A stretch of DNA of 64,000 nucleotides from Streptomyces sp. HB132. GTDB lineage: Bacteria > Actinomycetota > Actinomycetes > Streptomycetales > Streptomycetaceae. Shown here piece by piece: positions 31,203 through 39,271 of the stretch. A model generated the notes under the pieces. It saw only the letters and a program-made list of their open reading frames with translations, ran no database searches and was not told the DNA's origin. Both the position numbers and the translations under genes were made by a program. Every line of letters starts with the position of its first letter. Positions within the stretch are counted from its first letter, which is position 1. Where the stretch lies: the NCBI RefSeq assembly GCF_016909575.1, contig NZ_JAFBGA010000020.1, positions 1 to 64,000 on the forward strand, in the 5' to 3' direction.

Positions 31203-31289
31203 TCAGCAGGACGGACGACACACGCAGCCCGCATAGCGGACGAGGTCCATATGGACCCTCCGCCACAGGTGCACGTCGGTGTCGGTCAT
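31203..31289 (-). CDS. Cysteine-rich leader peptide upstream of cysteine dioxygenase
   Basis: A 28-codon ORF (ATG 31289, stop 31203-31205) ends in MDLVRYAGCVCRPSC, with three cysteines in the last seven residues. A second in-frame ATG at 31250 has GGAGGG five bases upstream and would give just that 15-residue peptide. The ...VHMDLVR...C motif resembles the short putative leader peptides seen before sulfur-metabolism genes in streptomycetes. The ORF ends 73 bases before the cysteine dioxygenase GTG, and a weak hairpin (CAGCA-CACCC-TGCTG) lies in the gap. Attenuation by cysteinyl-tRNA supply is inferred, not shown. Confidence 0.6.
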   Translation of the reverse strand: MTDTDVHLWRRVHMDLVRYAGCVCRPSC

Positions 31290-31321
31290 GATCTGGAGTA
31301 CACCATGTGCGTCTGTGGCGG

Positions 31322-32956
31322 TCAATTGACGTCCGCGGTCCGGTCGGAGCCCGCGGTGGTGCGCGCCTCGTCCCCCGGCTCGCCGTCCACTCCGCCGCCG
31401 CGTGCGGTGTCGGCCGCTGCGTAGAGCTCGGCGGGCCGCACCCCGCTGAAGGCCGCCACGAGATGCCCATCAGGCCTGACCAGCAACACCGTGTGCGCCG
31501 TCGCCCCCGGGTAGCTCTCGGTGACCAGCAGTTCGGCCTTCGCGGGAAGGGCGTCCACCGCGTCGACGAGCCGGGGCATGACACCCGCGGTCAGCCAGTG
31601 CCGCCTGTCCCACACCCCGGTGCCCGGTGCGACCAGGATCACCAACAGGTTTCCCAGGCCCAGCCGGTCGCGCAGCCGCACCGCCTTCCCGTCGGGCGCG
31701 GTCACCCGCACATCGGCGACCGGCGTGCCGGGGGCGGTCCCCACCGTGGCGTGAGCCTCGGCGCGTTGAGGCGAAAGGGGGGAGTGCGTGTACGAAGGGG
31801 GTGCGCCCAGGGGACCGCATCCCAGGTGGCCGTCGGCGAGCAAGGTGTCGTGACCGCGCGCGGCGCCGGAGACGAGCGTCCGGAGTCCGGCGCCGCCCCG
31901 GAGTATCGGCAGCGACTGGTCGGCGGCACGGAGCCGGGAGGCAACGGCGGTCCTGCGCTCGGCCTGGTAGCTGTCGAGGAGAAGCTCGGAGGCACTCTGG
32001 TGCCACGCCTGCGCCAGCTTCCAGGCGAGGTTCTCGGCGTCCCGCAGCCCCTCGTCCAGGCCCTGGGTGCCGAGGGCGCCCAGCAGGTGTGCGGCATCCC
32101 CGGCGAGGAACGCGCGCCCGGACCGCCAGCGTCTGGCCAGCCGGTGGTGCAGCGTGTACACCCCGGTGTCCAGCAGTTCGTAGGCCGGTGTCTCACCGCA
32201 CCAGCCGCCGAGGGTGTCGCGGACACGGGTGATCAGGGCATCGGGGGTGACGAGTTCACCGCGTGGCGGAAGGAGCCAGTCCAGCCGCCAGACGCCGTCG
32301 GGCAGCGGCCGCGCGGTGACCTCCGAACCACCCGAACGCCAGGGCGGGGACCTGTGCAGCACTGCTTCGCCCGGCCAGGGCAGCTCGGCGCGGAGCGCGG
32401 CGACCGCATGCCGTTCCACCGCCGTACGGCCGGGAAACCTGATGTCCAGGAGCTTGCGTACGGTGGATCGCGCACCGTCGCAGCCCACCAGATAACTCCC
32501 ACGCCACCAGGTCGAACCGGGCTCCCGGGTGTGCACCGTGACGCCGTACGGGTCCTGCTCCAGGGTGTCGATCCTGCTCAAGGGCACCACGGTGACCAGG
32601 CCCTGCGTGCCGACCGCGGCCCGCAGACCTCCGGCGAGTGCGTGCTGGGGCAGGTGTACGGGCGAGGGCAGCGGGACGGTGCCCTCCTCCTCGCCCAGCG
32701 GCACGGCCCGCACCAGTTGCTTGCGCCGCACCGACCGCCAGCCGCTCCACCGCAGGCCCTCGTCGGGGAGGGTCGTGCAGCCCAGGCGTGTCACCAGGTC
32801 CGCGGTGTCCTCGCGCAGCACGACGGTGCGCGCGGGGCGTGGTTCGTCGACGCCCGGCCCCTCGTCGAGCAGGACGGAGGGAACACCCTGAGCCGCGAGA
32901 GCGAGTGACAGCGCCAGACCGACCGGCCCGGCGCCGACAACGATCACCGGGTCCAC
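31322..32956 (-). CDS. FAD-dependent aromatic monooxygenase (PheA/TetX-like)
   Basis: 544 residues from a GTG at 32956 with GGAGGG upstream. An N-terminal Rossmann motif VIVVGAGPVGLALSLALA binds FAD, the DG motif is LVGCDGARSTVRK, and the second FAD motif is GRAFLAGDAAHLLGALGTQGLDEGLRDAENLAWKL. A C-terminal thioredoxin-like domain (about 430-520) is present, as in the MhpA/PgaE class. The family hydroxylates phenolic or polyketide aromatic rings with NAD(P)H. No biosynthetic cluster surrounds it, so the substrate is unknown. It ends 33 bases before the leader ORF and begins the non-core part of the region. Confidence 0.85.
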   Translation of the reverse strand: MDPVIVVGAGPVGLALSLALAAQGVPSVLLDEGPGVDEPRPARTVVLREDTADLVTRLGCTTLPDEGLRWSGWRSVRRKQLVRAVPLGEEEGTVPLPSPVHLPQHALAGGLRAAVGTQGLVTVVPLSRIDTLEQDPYGVTVHTREPGSTWWRGSYLVGCDGARSTVRKLLDIRFPGRTAVERHAVAALRAELPWPGEAVLHRSPPWRSGGSEVTARPLPDGVWRLDWLLPPRGELVTPDALITRVRDTLGGWCGETPAYELLDTGVYTLHHRLARRWRSGRAFLAGDAAHLLGALGTQGLDEGLRDAENLAWKLAQAWHQSASELLLDSYQAERRTAVASRLRAADQSLPILRGGAGLRTLVSGAARGHDTLLADGHLGCGPLGAPPSYTHSPLSPQRAEAHATVGTAPGTPVADVRVTAPDGKAVRLRDRLGLGNLLVILVAPGTGVWDRRHWLTAGVMPRLVDAVDALPAKAELLVTESYPGATAHTVLLVRPDGHLVAAFSGVRPAELYAAADTARGGGVDGEPGDEARTTAGSDRTADVN

Positions 32957-33212
32957 GGTGTGATCCCTCCGGCGGCGTTCGTCGAGGTCGAGGGGGAGGA
33001 GAGGGAGGCGGCAGGGGCGGTTCGGGGCGGGATCACAGAACGTATGCAACCTACTGTCGGTGCGTGCGTCAAGTGACGTGGGCAGGTGGCGGGGGGCGCG
33101 CCGTGCCTGCCGCGCCCCCCATGCCGAAACAGCGCGGACGGCCTGTCAGATCTGCTGCGTATGAACGGCCTTGAACCCGGGGAACTCGCACCCGGGTCCC
33201 CGGGCGACGGCC

Positions 33213-33264
33213 GGTGCGGCAGGAGGAGCACCGGCCCGGTGTCCGGTGCTCCTCCTGCCGCACC
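33213..33264. terminator. 22-bp perfect hairpin
   Basis: GGTGCGGCAGGAGGAGCACCGG (33213-33234) pairs fully with 33243-33264 around an 8-nt loop. No T run follows on either strand. It lies in the 812-bp gap between the monooxygenase and the first secreted protein, inside the third reading frame of the broken gene described next. Confidence 0.6.
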
Positions 33265-33525
33265 GCAGCCCCCTCGAGCCGGTTCGTGAGCGACGTCAGC
33301 GTGAAGCCGGGCGCGATGGGCATCGGTGCGGTCACCGTGAGGCACGCGATGGCGTTCGCGCCGTGGTCAGTGCTCGTGGGGGCCGACCGACGTCGGCAGT
33401 TCGGAGAAGGTGAGTACCGCGTCGTTGAGCGCCGTGTCGTGCAGGATGACGGCTTTCCGGCGAGGATCGCGGGCAGCGTCGCGGTGAAGCACTGGGTATT
33501 CGTCTCTACGCCCGTGACCGGCCGG
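33245..33525 (-). pseudogene. Small gene broken by two frameshifts
   Basis: Reading leftward, three adjoining segments on the minus strand each show strong GC3 bias but lie in three different frames. Frame one, 33525 to about 33447, reads TGVETNTQCFTATLPAILAG. Frame two, about 33446 to 33370, reads AVILHDTALNDAVLTFSELP and stops. Frame three, from about 33368, reads NAIACLTVTAPMPIAPGFTL and on through LTSLTNRLEG. Joined, they make one plausible protein of roughly 100 residues. No start codon with a ribosome site survives. Family not recognised. Sequencing error is an alternative to decay. Confidence 0.4.
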
Positions 33526-33652
33526 TCCTGGCGGTGAGTCTCCGACGAGATCAGCGGCCCGCTCCGGCAGTCCTCGCCTGAGGGCGCCGATCTGTCCCCC
33601 ACACCCGCTACGGGCCGGTACGGATGTCGCCGGGCTCGGTACCCGTGCACGC

Positions 33653-33686
33653 AAGCGCCCGGCTGGGGGACCCCGGCCGGGCGCTT
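33653..33686 (-). terminator. Terminator after the first secreted-protein gene
   Basis: AAGCGCCCGGC pairs with GCCGGGCGCTT around a 12-nt loop that can itself pair (GGGG/CCCC). It lies 83 bases beyond the stop at 33769 on the minus strand. Confidence 0.55.
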
Positions 33687-33768
33687 GTCCGAACTCTCAC
33701 GGGCTGATCGACCGACCACCTGTCGCGGCGACTCCGTCGCGAACGGGGCCGGTCACGAGAGTTCGAGG

Positions 33769-34119
33769 TCAGTTGTTGTAGCGCGTCTCCACGCCCGCCG
33801 AAGAGGCGATGGTGTTTCCCTGGCAGTAGGCGTAGGAGAACCCGGTTATCCGCCACTGGCCGGCGTAGTTGTAAATCTTTCCGTTGTCAGGGTTCTTGCA
33901 CAGGACCAGAGCCCGGTAGGCTCCGCCATTTGTCTTCGAGCAGATGGCGACACCGCCCCACTTTCCCGGAACCTCGTAGGAGCAACCCGTGGGATGCGCC
34001 ATCGTTCCGACCTCGGAGGCCGAGGCAGTTGTCGCTGCGCCCAGAGAGAACAGGCCCGCCAGTAGAATTCCGAATGCTGGGGCTGCTGCGGCCCGGCGGG
34101 AACGAGCTGTCTTCAACAA
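33769..34119 (-). CDS. Small secreted four-cysteine protein (A)
   Basis: 116 residues with a TTG start at 34119; an in-frame TAG twelve bases upstream rules out an earlier start, and no ATG or GTG precedes the signal peptide. A Sec signal (about 1-34: basic N end, hydrophobic LLAGLFSLGAA, ASA cleavage site) leads to an 82-residue mature domain with four cysteines. It is a clear paralogue of the next gene: both have AHPxGCxY, AxCSxxNGGxYxALVxC, DN, W and GxSYxxC in the same order, which suggests two conserved disulfides. Family not recognised. The TTG start suggests low translation. Confidence 0.75.
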   Translation of the reverse strand: MLKTARSRRAAAAPAFGILLAGLFSLGAATTASASEVGTMAHPTGCSYEVPGKWGGVAICSKTNGGAYRALVLCKNPDNGKIYNYAGQWRITGFSYAYCQGNTIASSAGVETRYNN

Positions 34120-34376
34120 TGTCTTCGCCTACTTCCAGAGCTGATGATGCTTCAGAGGTTGTAATGGAGTGCAGGCCCGGTGCGCAATTGCCGCACTTTT
34201 CCCCAAGCCTCGGCAGGCTGATTTCCTTGCCGGCATCCGGCGAATGAGGTGAATCCGTCTTCCTGGGGGAGCCGTTGAGCCTGGCCCGAGGAAGGCGGAC
34301 CGCTCGCATCCGTCCGGCGTGAGGCGGGCCGGTGCAGCGGGCCGACGCGGACCGGACGGCCCGCTGCGCAGCGGGG

Positions 34377-34709
34377 TTAGGAGGCCTTCGTCATGATCCC
34401 CGCGGAGGTGGGCTTTGTCATCGGAGGGCAGGACACGTAGGAGTAGCCGCTGGACACCCACTTCTGCGATTCGCGAGCGACTTTCTGGTTGTCCCAGTCC
34501 TCGCAGATCACGAGCGCCTTGTAGTGTCCGCCGTTGCTGTTGGAGCACTTGGCCGACGCCCCGTTTATCCCGGCCCCGTGAATGCTGTACGTGCAGCCGC
34601 TCGGGTGGGCCTGCGGTGTAACGACCCCGGCAGATGCTGTGGCCGGCACCGAGATAATGGCGCTGCATGCGGCTACGCCTGCAAGGAGGATCTTGTGTGT
34701 TCTGCGCAC
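34377..34709 (-). CDS. Small secreted four-cysteine protein (B)
   Basis: 110 residues from a GTG at 34709 with GAAAGGAA about eight bases upstream. Signal peptide about 1-27 (ILLAGVAACSAIISVPATASA), then an 83-residue mature domain whose four cysteines align with those of the neighbour 257 bases downstream (GCTYSIHG, KCSNSNGGHYKALVIC, SGYSYVSC). The two genes are a diverged tandem duplication. Upstream DNA is relatively AT-rich and holds an inverted repeat, CCTCTC-ACTCC-GAGAGG (34755-34771). No enzyme motif; a secreted binding, inhibitor or antimicrobial role is conceivable but unsupported. Confidence 0.75.
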   Translation of the reverse strand: MRRTHKILLAGVAACSAIISVPATASAGVVTPQAHPSGCTYSIHGAGINGASAKCSNSNGGHYKALVICEDWDNQKVARESQKWVSSGYSYVSCPPMTKPTSAGIMTKAS

Positions 34710-34754
34710 GGAAAGTATTCCTTTCGTCGGTGTCCATTGATCTATCGCCGAGAA

Positions 34755-34771
34755 CCTCTCACTCCGAGAGG
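34755..34771. promoter_or_regulatory. Inverted repeat upstream of secreted protein B
   Basis: CCTCTC and GAGAGG flank a 5-base centre, 46 bases before the GTG start. It lies in an AT-richer patch where a promoter is expected. Operator role is a guess. Confidence 0.3.
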
Positions 34772-34974
34772 TATGCAGTCAATAGACTTCACAACCCGGC
34801 CAAAAAAGCGTTCAGGTTGTGGCGGTGCGAGTCTGAAGAATATGTGGCAGTACCGGATCAGGGCTCGGTTTCGGCCACGGCGACAGCAACGGGTTCGCGG
34901 GACTCCGATTCCTTGTCGCTATCAAATCAATTCGTTCGTGCAATAGGATTCCCATGAGCTCATGAAATGATCAT

Positions 34975-35300
34975 GCGCTAAGCGAGTCGAGGTTCTCGAG
35001 CAGATGAGCTCGAGGCGAGCAGGCGAGGCGCCCTCAAGGTTCGGTGCGGCGCTCCTGGCGGGCGCCGAGGAGCCCGAAGCCGTGAAGTTCGGAGAAGTCC
35101 TGCTCGGCGACGCGGAGGAGTCTGCCGGTGCCCTGATGTCGGGTGATTCCTTGCGCGAGGCGCGGGACAGAAGCCTGTGGGGCATGTCGCGGTATGCGTG
35201 GGCGTCGTATCCCTTGTCGCGGAGGAGGGCTTCGGTCGTCGGCCGGGGGCCCGTGACGGACGGGAAACCGAGCTGCTGTCGGCCATGGCGAGGGGCTGGT
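34975..35300 (-). pseudogene. IS5-like transposase remnant (C-terminal part)
   Basis: On the minus strand the fragment reads GPRPTTEALLRDKGYDAHAY, which matches the LADKGYD segment of IS5/IS4-group DDE transposases. It shifts frame near 35147 into QDFSELHGFGLLGARQERR, corresponding to the usual LHNFRRLxxRxERR C-terminal region, and then meets a stop, with further fragments in the third frame. The N-terminal DDE part is not recognisable as an open frame. No terminal inverted repeats were identified, though a short palindrome CATGAGCTCATG lies at 34963-34974. Confidence 0.6.
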
Positions 35301-35569
35301 GAGGTGATGCGCGAAACAGCGGACCAAACGTGGTGCGATACAGGTCGTGGGGGATCGGTCGGCCTCGATTGGCGTGATCTCGCCTCGAGCGACGGGACGT
35401 TCACAGGGCTGGAGATGGACGCGGGTCCGACGACGACTTCGCCGGCGGGGTGACAGACAAGCACCGCTGGCGTGCACTCCTCACCCAGGTCCCACCACGC
35501 CCGAGCGGGTCCTGGGCTCGCGGCTCGAGCGTTCGGCCATGCCGGCCCTCCTTCGAGCAGTCGAAGGCG

Positions 35570-36546
35570 ACGATCCGCGCCGATGTGGTCCACGAGAAGC
35601 TCGTGAAGATGGGCTACCGGGGCAGCGAACGCTCGACGAGGCGGGCCGCGAACGCGACGAGGAACGCGTGGAAGGAAGGTGAGCGCCGAACGTACCGGCC
35701 TTGGATTCCCGAGCCGGGCCGGTGGCTGGATCGCGAAGGCCGACCTGGTGCCCACCAGCACGAACCTGCTGCCCGCCTACGACACCTTCGCCGAGCTCAC
35801 CGATGCCTGCCTGAAGTGGTGCGATGCGGTGAACTCGCGCCGACACAGGGCGACCGGGCAGATACCCGCGAGCCGTCTGGACATCGAACGCACCACGCTG
35901 CATGTCCTGCCCATCGAGCCGCTCGCCCTCGCGCTGGGCGAGGAGAGACTGGTCGGCTCGGACCGCACCATCAGCTTCAACGCGGTGCGCCACTCGACCC
36001 CGCAAGGGCTATACCGGTGCCAAGGTGTGGTGCGGGGTCGTCGGCGAGGAACTCTCCATCACCGTCCGCACCAAATCTGTTGATCTCTCGGAGATTTGGC
36101 GCCACCAGCTCTCCACCCCGGGTGTTCCGCAGATCATCGACGAGCACTACCCCGACCATCCCGACGGCCGCAGCATCCACCAACCCAGACTGCAGCCCCG
36201 CTCGGAAGCAGAGATCGCATTCGTGGGCATCGGACCCGGAGCCGGACGCTGGCTCAAGGAAGCCGGACCCACCGGCGCCACCCGCATCCGCGCCAAGACG
36301 GCCCGCGCGGTCGAGCCGGCCACCGTCCTGAGCCACGACAATGTCGACCACGCCCTGGGACTCGCGGTCACGGCCGGACGCTTCGCCGACGACGACCTCC
36401 TCTCAATCCTGGGACACATCGCGGACAGCGAACCCGCCGGCGAGGTCGTCCGCGCGGACGAAGCCCACTCCGTCCAGAACGGAACCGCCGGCTGGCAGGC
36501 GCTCGGTCAACTGCAACCCGTTCCCGGGGAGTTGCCGGCCGACTGA
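35570..36546 (+). pseudogene. IstA-type (IS21 family) transposase, internally deleted and frameshifted
   Basis: Three pieces of an IstA protein follow in order. The first (about 35570-35735) reads KLVKMGYRGSERSTRRA and RRTYRPWIPEPGRWL, the N-terminal DNA-binding region. It jumps to AKADLVPTSTNLLPAYDTF (from about 35733, another frame), so the DDE catalytic core, about 250 residues in intact relatives, is missing. A further frameshift near 36000-36015 leads to the C-terminal region (LSTPGVPQIIDEHYPDHP, RADEAHSVQNGTAGWQ), ending at 36546. The element cannot encode an active transposase. Confidence 0.8.
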
Positions 36547-36552
36547 CGGCGG

Positions 36553-36850
36553 TCAGTCCCCGACGAACCACAGATACCGGTGCACTCGCTGCTGGACGAC
36601 CTGGCACAACTCGCGGGCCTGTCCAACCCAGTCACCGCCGCAAGCGGCCGGGAGCCCGTCGAGTTCCACCAGCAGTAGCGGCACCTGCCGGTGGTTGAAG
36701 ACCGCGTCGCCATACGGGTCCAGCGACCAGAGCATCGGAAACTCCGCTGGGTCCAGATCCGCGAATGCAGCGGTCCATTCCACACCACCCTGGGCCCGGG
36801 CCACGACGTTCCCGCGGTCGCCCCGACCGACATATTGATCATCCGCCGAA
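36553..36850 (-). pseudogene. Truncated hypothetical gene between istA and istB remnants
   Basis: On the minus strand the frame ending at 36553 reads EWTAAFADLDPAEFPMLWSL, followed by DPYGDAVFNHRQVPLLLVEL and, at the end, ARELCQVVQQRVHRYLWFVG. This looks like the C-terminal part of a small Streptomyces hypothetical protein. No start with ribosome site is present, and upstream the frame runs antisense into istB. Family name not recalled. It separates istA and istB, which are normally adjacent, so the region is a composite of rearrangements. Confidence 0.45.
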
Positions 36851-36891
36851 CCTATCGGCGCCCGCCCCGACCCATGAAGGAATGAACGACT

Positions 36892-37272
36892 ATGACGTTT
36901 CCCCAGGCCCCGGCGCTGCCCGAGGAGCTCGACAAGCTCATGCGCCGCATGCGCCTGCCCTATATGTGCAACGCGGCCCCGGACGTCCTGGCCACCACCC
37001 GAGCCCAGCGGTGGGATCCTGCCGAGGTTCTGCAGCTGCTGACAGCCGAGGGAGGTCACCGGCCGCGACGCGGCCACCCGGCCTCTTCGCCGCCACTCGG
37101 CGAACTTCCCCACCGGCAAGACGCTGGGCTCCCGGCGGGCCGAGGACTCCACCATGCTGAGGGGCCGCCTCGGCTGCGCGGCCCCACCCAGAACTCCCTG
37201 ACCAACCCGGAATGGATCGGCCGCGCCGAGAACTTGGTGATCGCCGGCCCGTCGGTTATCAACGGTTTTTAG
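36892..37272 (+). pseudogene. IstB-type ATPase of IS21 family, truncated at Walker A
   Basis: From ATG 36892 the frame reads LPEELDKLMRRMRLPYM and DVLATTRAQRWDPAEVLQLL, the start of IstB. It goes out of frame near 37045 (the missing stretch can be read as FPTGKT in another frame), returns as TQNSLTNPEWIGRAENLVIA and stops as GPSVINGF. In IstB the Walker A GPSGTGKSH would start exactly there, so the ATP-binding domain is lost. The break near 37256 marks the right end of the IS21-derived sequence. Confidence 0.8.
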
Positions 37273-37329
37273 CCTCTGATGCGGAGTTCTTGCACGTCAG
37301 ATCATTGATGAGATCGATGCCAGGTGCCG

Positions 37330-37689
37330 TCAGCGTAGGCTGGAAAGTTCGTTCACGTGGCGGGTGGGAACGCCGAAGAACAGGTCGGGCTGTGCCGGAC
37401 CGTGGACGATATTGAGCGTGTCGAGTCGGTAGGTCCATTCGCCGCCGCATGAACCGGTGAAGCGGTAGTTGATCTGCCAGCGGAGCCACTCTCCGCGGGC
37501 GAGGCGAACGGCCGGTGGACGCCGCGATCTGCGTGGCGTGCCGAATGGCGTCGCAACCAGTTGAACCCGCAGCAGTCCGTCGGCTTCCCGCAAGAGGACG
37601 CCGGCGTCCGTGCTGGACTCGGGCATGCTGTCGTGCGTCACGGACCGGGGCTGGAAGTCTTCGGCTTCGTGCATCCGAACCTCGTGCAT
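37330..37689 (-). CDS. Hypothetical protein, unknown
   Basis: 119 residues from ATG 37689; a second ATG at 37674 with GAGG upstream is a good alternative. GC3 is about 75 percent, below the local average but well above random, and the sequence GEWLRWQINYRFTGSCGGEW near the C terminus looks like a folded, possibly beta-rich domain. No domain was recognised. It directly follows the IS21 debris and may itself be a horizontally acquired remnant. Confidence 0.5.
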   Translation of the reverse strand: MHEVRMHEAEDFQPRSVTHDSMPESSTDAGVLLREADGLLRVQLVATPFGTPRRSRRPPAVRLARGEWLRWQINYRFTGSCGGEWTYRLDTLNIVHGPAQPDLFFGVPTRHVNELSSLR

Positions 37690-38338
37690 GAAGGGCGGCG
37701 AGCCGAGCGGCAGCGGAAAGGCCGTTGGGGTCGCGTTCCGACGCGCGGCTTCGAGCCCGCCACGGGATTGTTTGGTCCATGACGTGCGGACCCACTGCAC
37801 CACTGTCTCCACGAGGCTTATCCTGCGGCATGGCCGGGACTGGCCGCTACTTCGTTTCGGCGGAGGCTGACAGGCCGACACCACCGGCCACACCTGGGTT
37901 TCTGATGGCCACCAGCCTGGGCCTCCAACAGCCATCCACCGGGGCGTCTCAATGACCGTTGACACGCATACGGCCTGTTCCGCCGATGGCAGCGGAACGG
38001 CACCCGGCAAAGGCGTTGAGCGGGCTCCGGTCCCCAGTCGACGCGAGGGCGCGATCACGCGGGATCTGCGCGTCGGTGCCACGTGATGCCGCGTCAGCCG
38101 ACATGGCGGCCGGGGCCCGCAAGCGGGGAGCCCAGCGTCAGGGACCGCAGGGCGGTGTGTCTGCACCGGCCTCCCGAGCAGGGCCCGGCCACAAGGCGAC
38201 AGGGCCCCCCGGCGCTGCTCGGCGCGATTCGCATCGCCGAGTTGCCGGGAGGCCCTGCCTACACGCTCACCTTCGAAAGGTCACCCGACCGGGAAACCTG
38301 TTCGACCAGTGCGTCGTACGACTGGTTGAGAGTGATTC
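37690..38338. other. 649-bp region without a convincing gene
   Basis: Several open frames overlap but none combines GC3 bias, a ribosome site and a recognisable motif. The only hint is a stretch at about 38217-38340 reading RIAELPGGPAYTLTFERSPD on the plus strand, with mixed third-position usage and no start; it may be a worn gene end. The region joins the IS debris to the conserved glu operon. Confidence 0.5.
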
Positions 38339-39271
38339 CTAGCTCTTGCGGACGGGCTCCTCAGGAGCGTCCGGACCGGCTCCGTCGCCCTCGGGGTTCC
38401 GTGTGCCGGAAGTCTCGAGGACACCGGGTGCCTCCGCGGGTTCGGCGGCCGCGGCCACCGCGATACCCGTCTTGGCCCGCCGGCCCCGCTTCTCGATCCA
38501 GGTGGCGAGTGCCGACAGGAGCAGACACATCGCCACATAGATCGTGCCGATGACCGCGATGGTCGAGACGTACGGGTACTGGAAGTTGACCTGCGTGTTG
38601 GAGGCGATCAGACGCGCGGTCTGGAGCAGCTCCGGGTACAGGATGATGAAGCCGAGCGAGGTGTCCTTGAGGGTCACCACCAGCTGACTGATGATCGTCG
38701 GCAGCATCGCGCGGACCGCCTGCGGCATCAGCACCGTGACCATGACCTGGGTCTTGCTCATCCCCAGGGCGTACGCCGCTTCGCTCTGCCCCTTGGGTAC
38801 GGAGTTGATGCCCGCCCGCAGGACCTCGGCCTGGACGCAGCCGTTGTAGACCGACAGTCCGAGCGCGAGGGCCCACATCGAGTAGTCGGTGAGGAAGCCG
38901 ACCCAGATGGCGTAGATGGTGATCAGCAGCGGGATCGAGCGGAAGAGCTCGATGAAGGTGATCGCGAACCAGCGGACCGGCTTGTGGTCGGAGAGGCGGC
39001 CGACGGCGAGCAGGACTCCGAGGATCAGTGAACCGATCGCCGCCAGACCGAAGGCCTTCAGCGTGGCGAGCACGGCGTCGGCGATGTTCTGCCGGATGCC
39101 CGCGTAGTTGAAGATGTCCCACATCTCGGGGGCGAGGTGCCCCTTCTCGGACAGCCGCATCACGCTGATGCCGATCAGGGCCAGGATGGCGAGGGTTCCG
39201 GCAACGGCGTAGATCCGGTTGCGGACCGCGGCCTTGGGGCCCGGGGCGTCGTAGAGAACGCTGGCGCTCAT
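38339..39271 (-). CDS. gluD: GluD, glutamate ABC transporter permease
   Basis: 310 residues from ATG 39271, overlapping the gluC stop by four bases. About five to six transmembrane helices; the ABC permease EAA loop reads GQSEAAYALGMSKTQVMVTV, with LPQAVRAMLPTI following. It is the second permease of the four-gene glutamate uptake system. The C-terminal 40 residues are Ala/Glu/Pro-rich and cytoplasmic. A frame extension to 39406 lies inside gluC and is not used. Confidence 0.93.
   Translation of the reverse strand: MSASVLYDAPGPKAAVRNRIYAVAGTLAILALIGISVMRLSEKGHLAPEMWDIFNYAGIRQNIADAVLATLKAFGLAAIGSLILGVLLAVGRLSDHKPVRWFAITFIELFRSIPLLITIYAIWVGFLTDYSMWALALGLSVYNGCVQAEVLRAGINSVPKGQSEAAYALGMSKTQVMVTVLMPQAVRAMLPTIISQLVVTLKDTSLGFIILYPELLQTARLIASNTQVNFQYPYVSTIAVIGTIYVAMCLLLSALATWIEKRGRRAKTGIAVAAAAEPAEAPGVLETSGTRNPEGDGAGPDAPEEPVRKS

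Noticed and set aside
30907..31584. Minus-strand frame reading SSVLLNRLPQHTLLLTARLC, considered as an alternative leader peptide
   Set aside because: It has no start with ribosome site and no stop before the cysteine dioxygenase gene; the frame ending MDLVRYAGCVCRPSC has both.
33214..33537. 107-codon plus-strand frame in the gap after the monooxygenase
   Set aside because: It begins inside the 22-bp hairpin and lies opposite minus-strand segments with better GC3; no ribosome site.
34900..38340. Intact transposon or integrative element with att sites
   Set aside because: No integrase, no matching direct repeats and every transposase piece is broken; the tRNA-Thr at the left end of the window is too far away and shows no duplicated 3' end.
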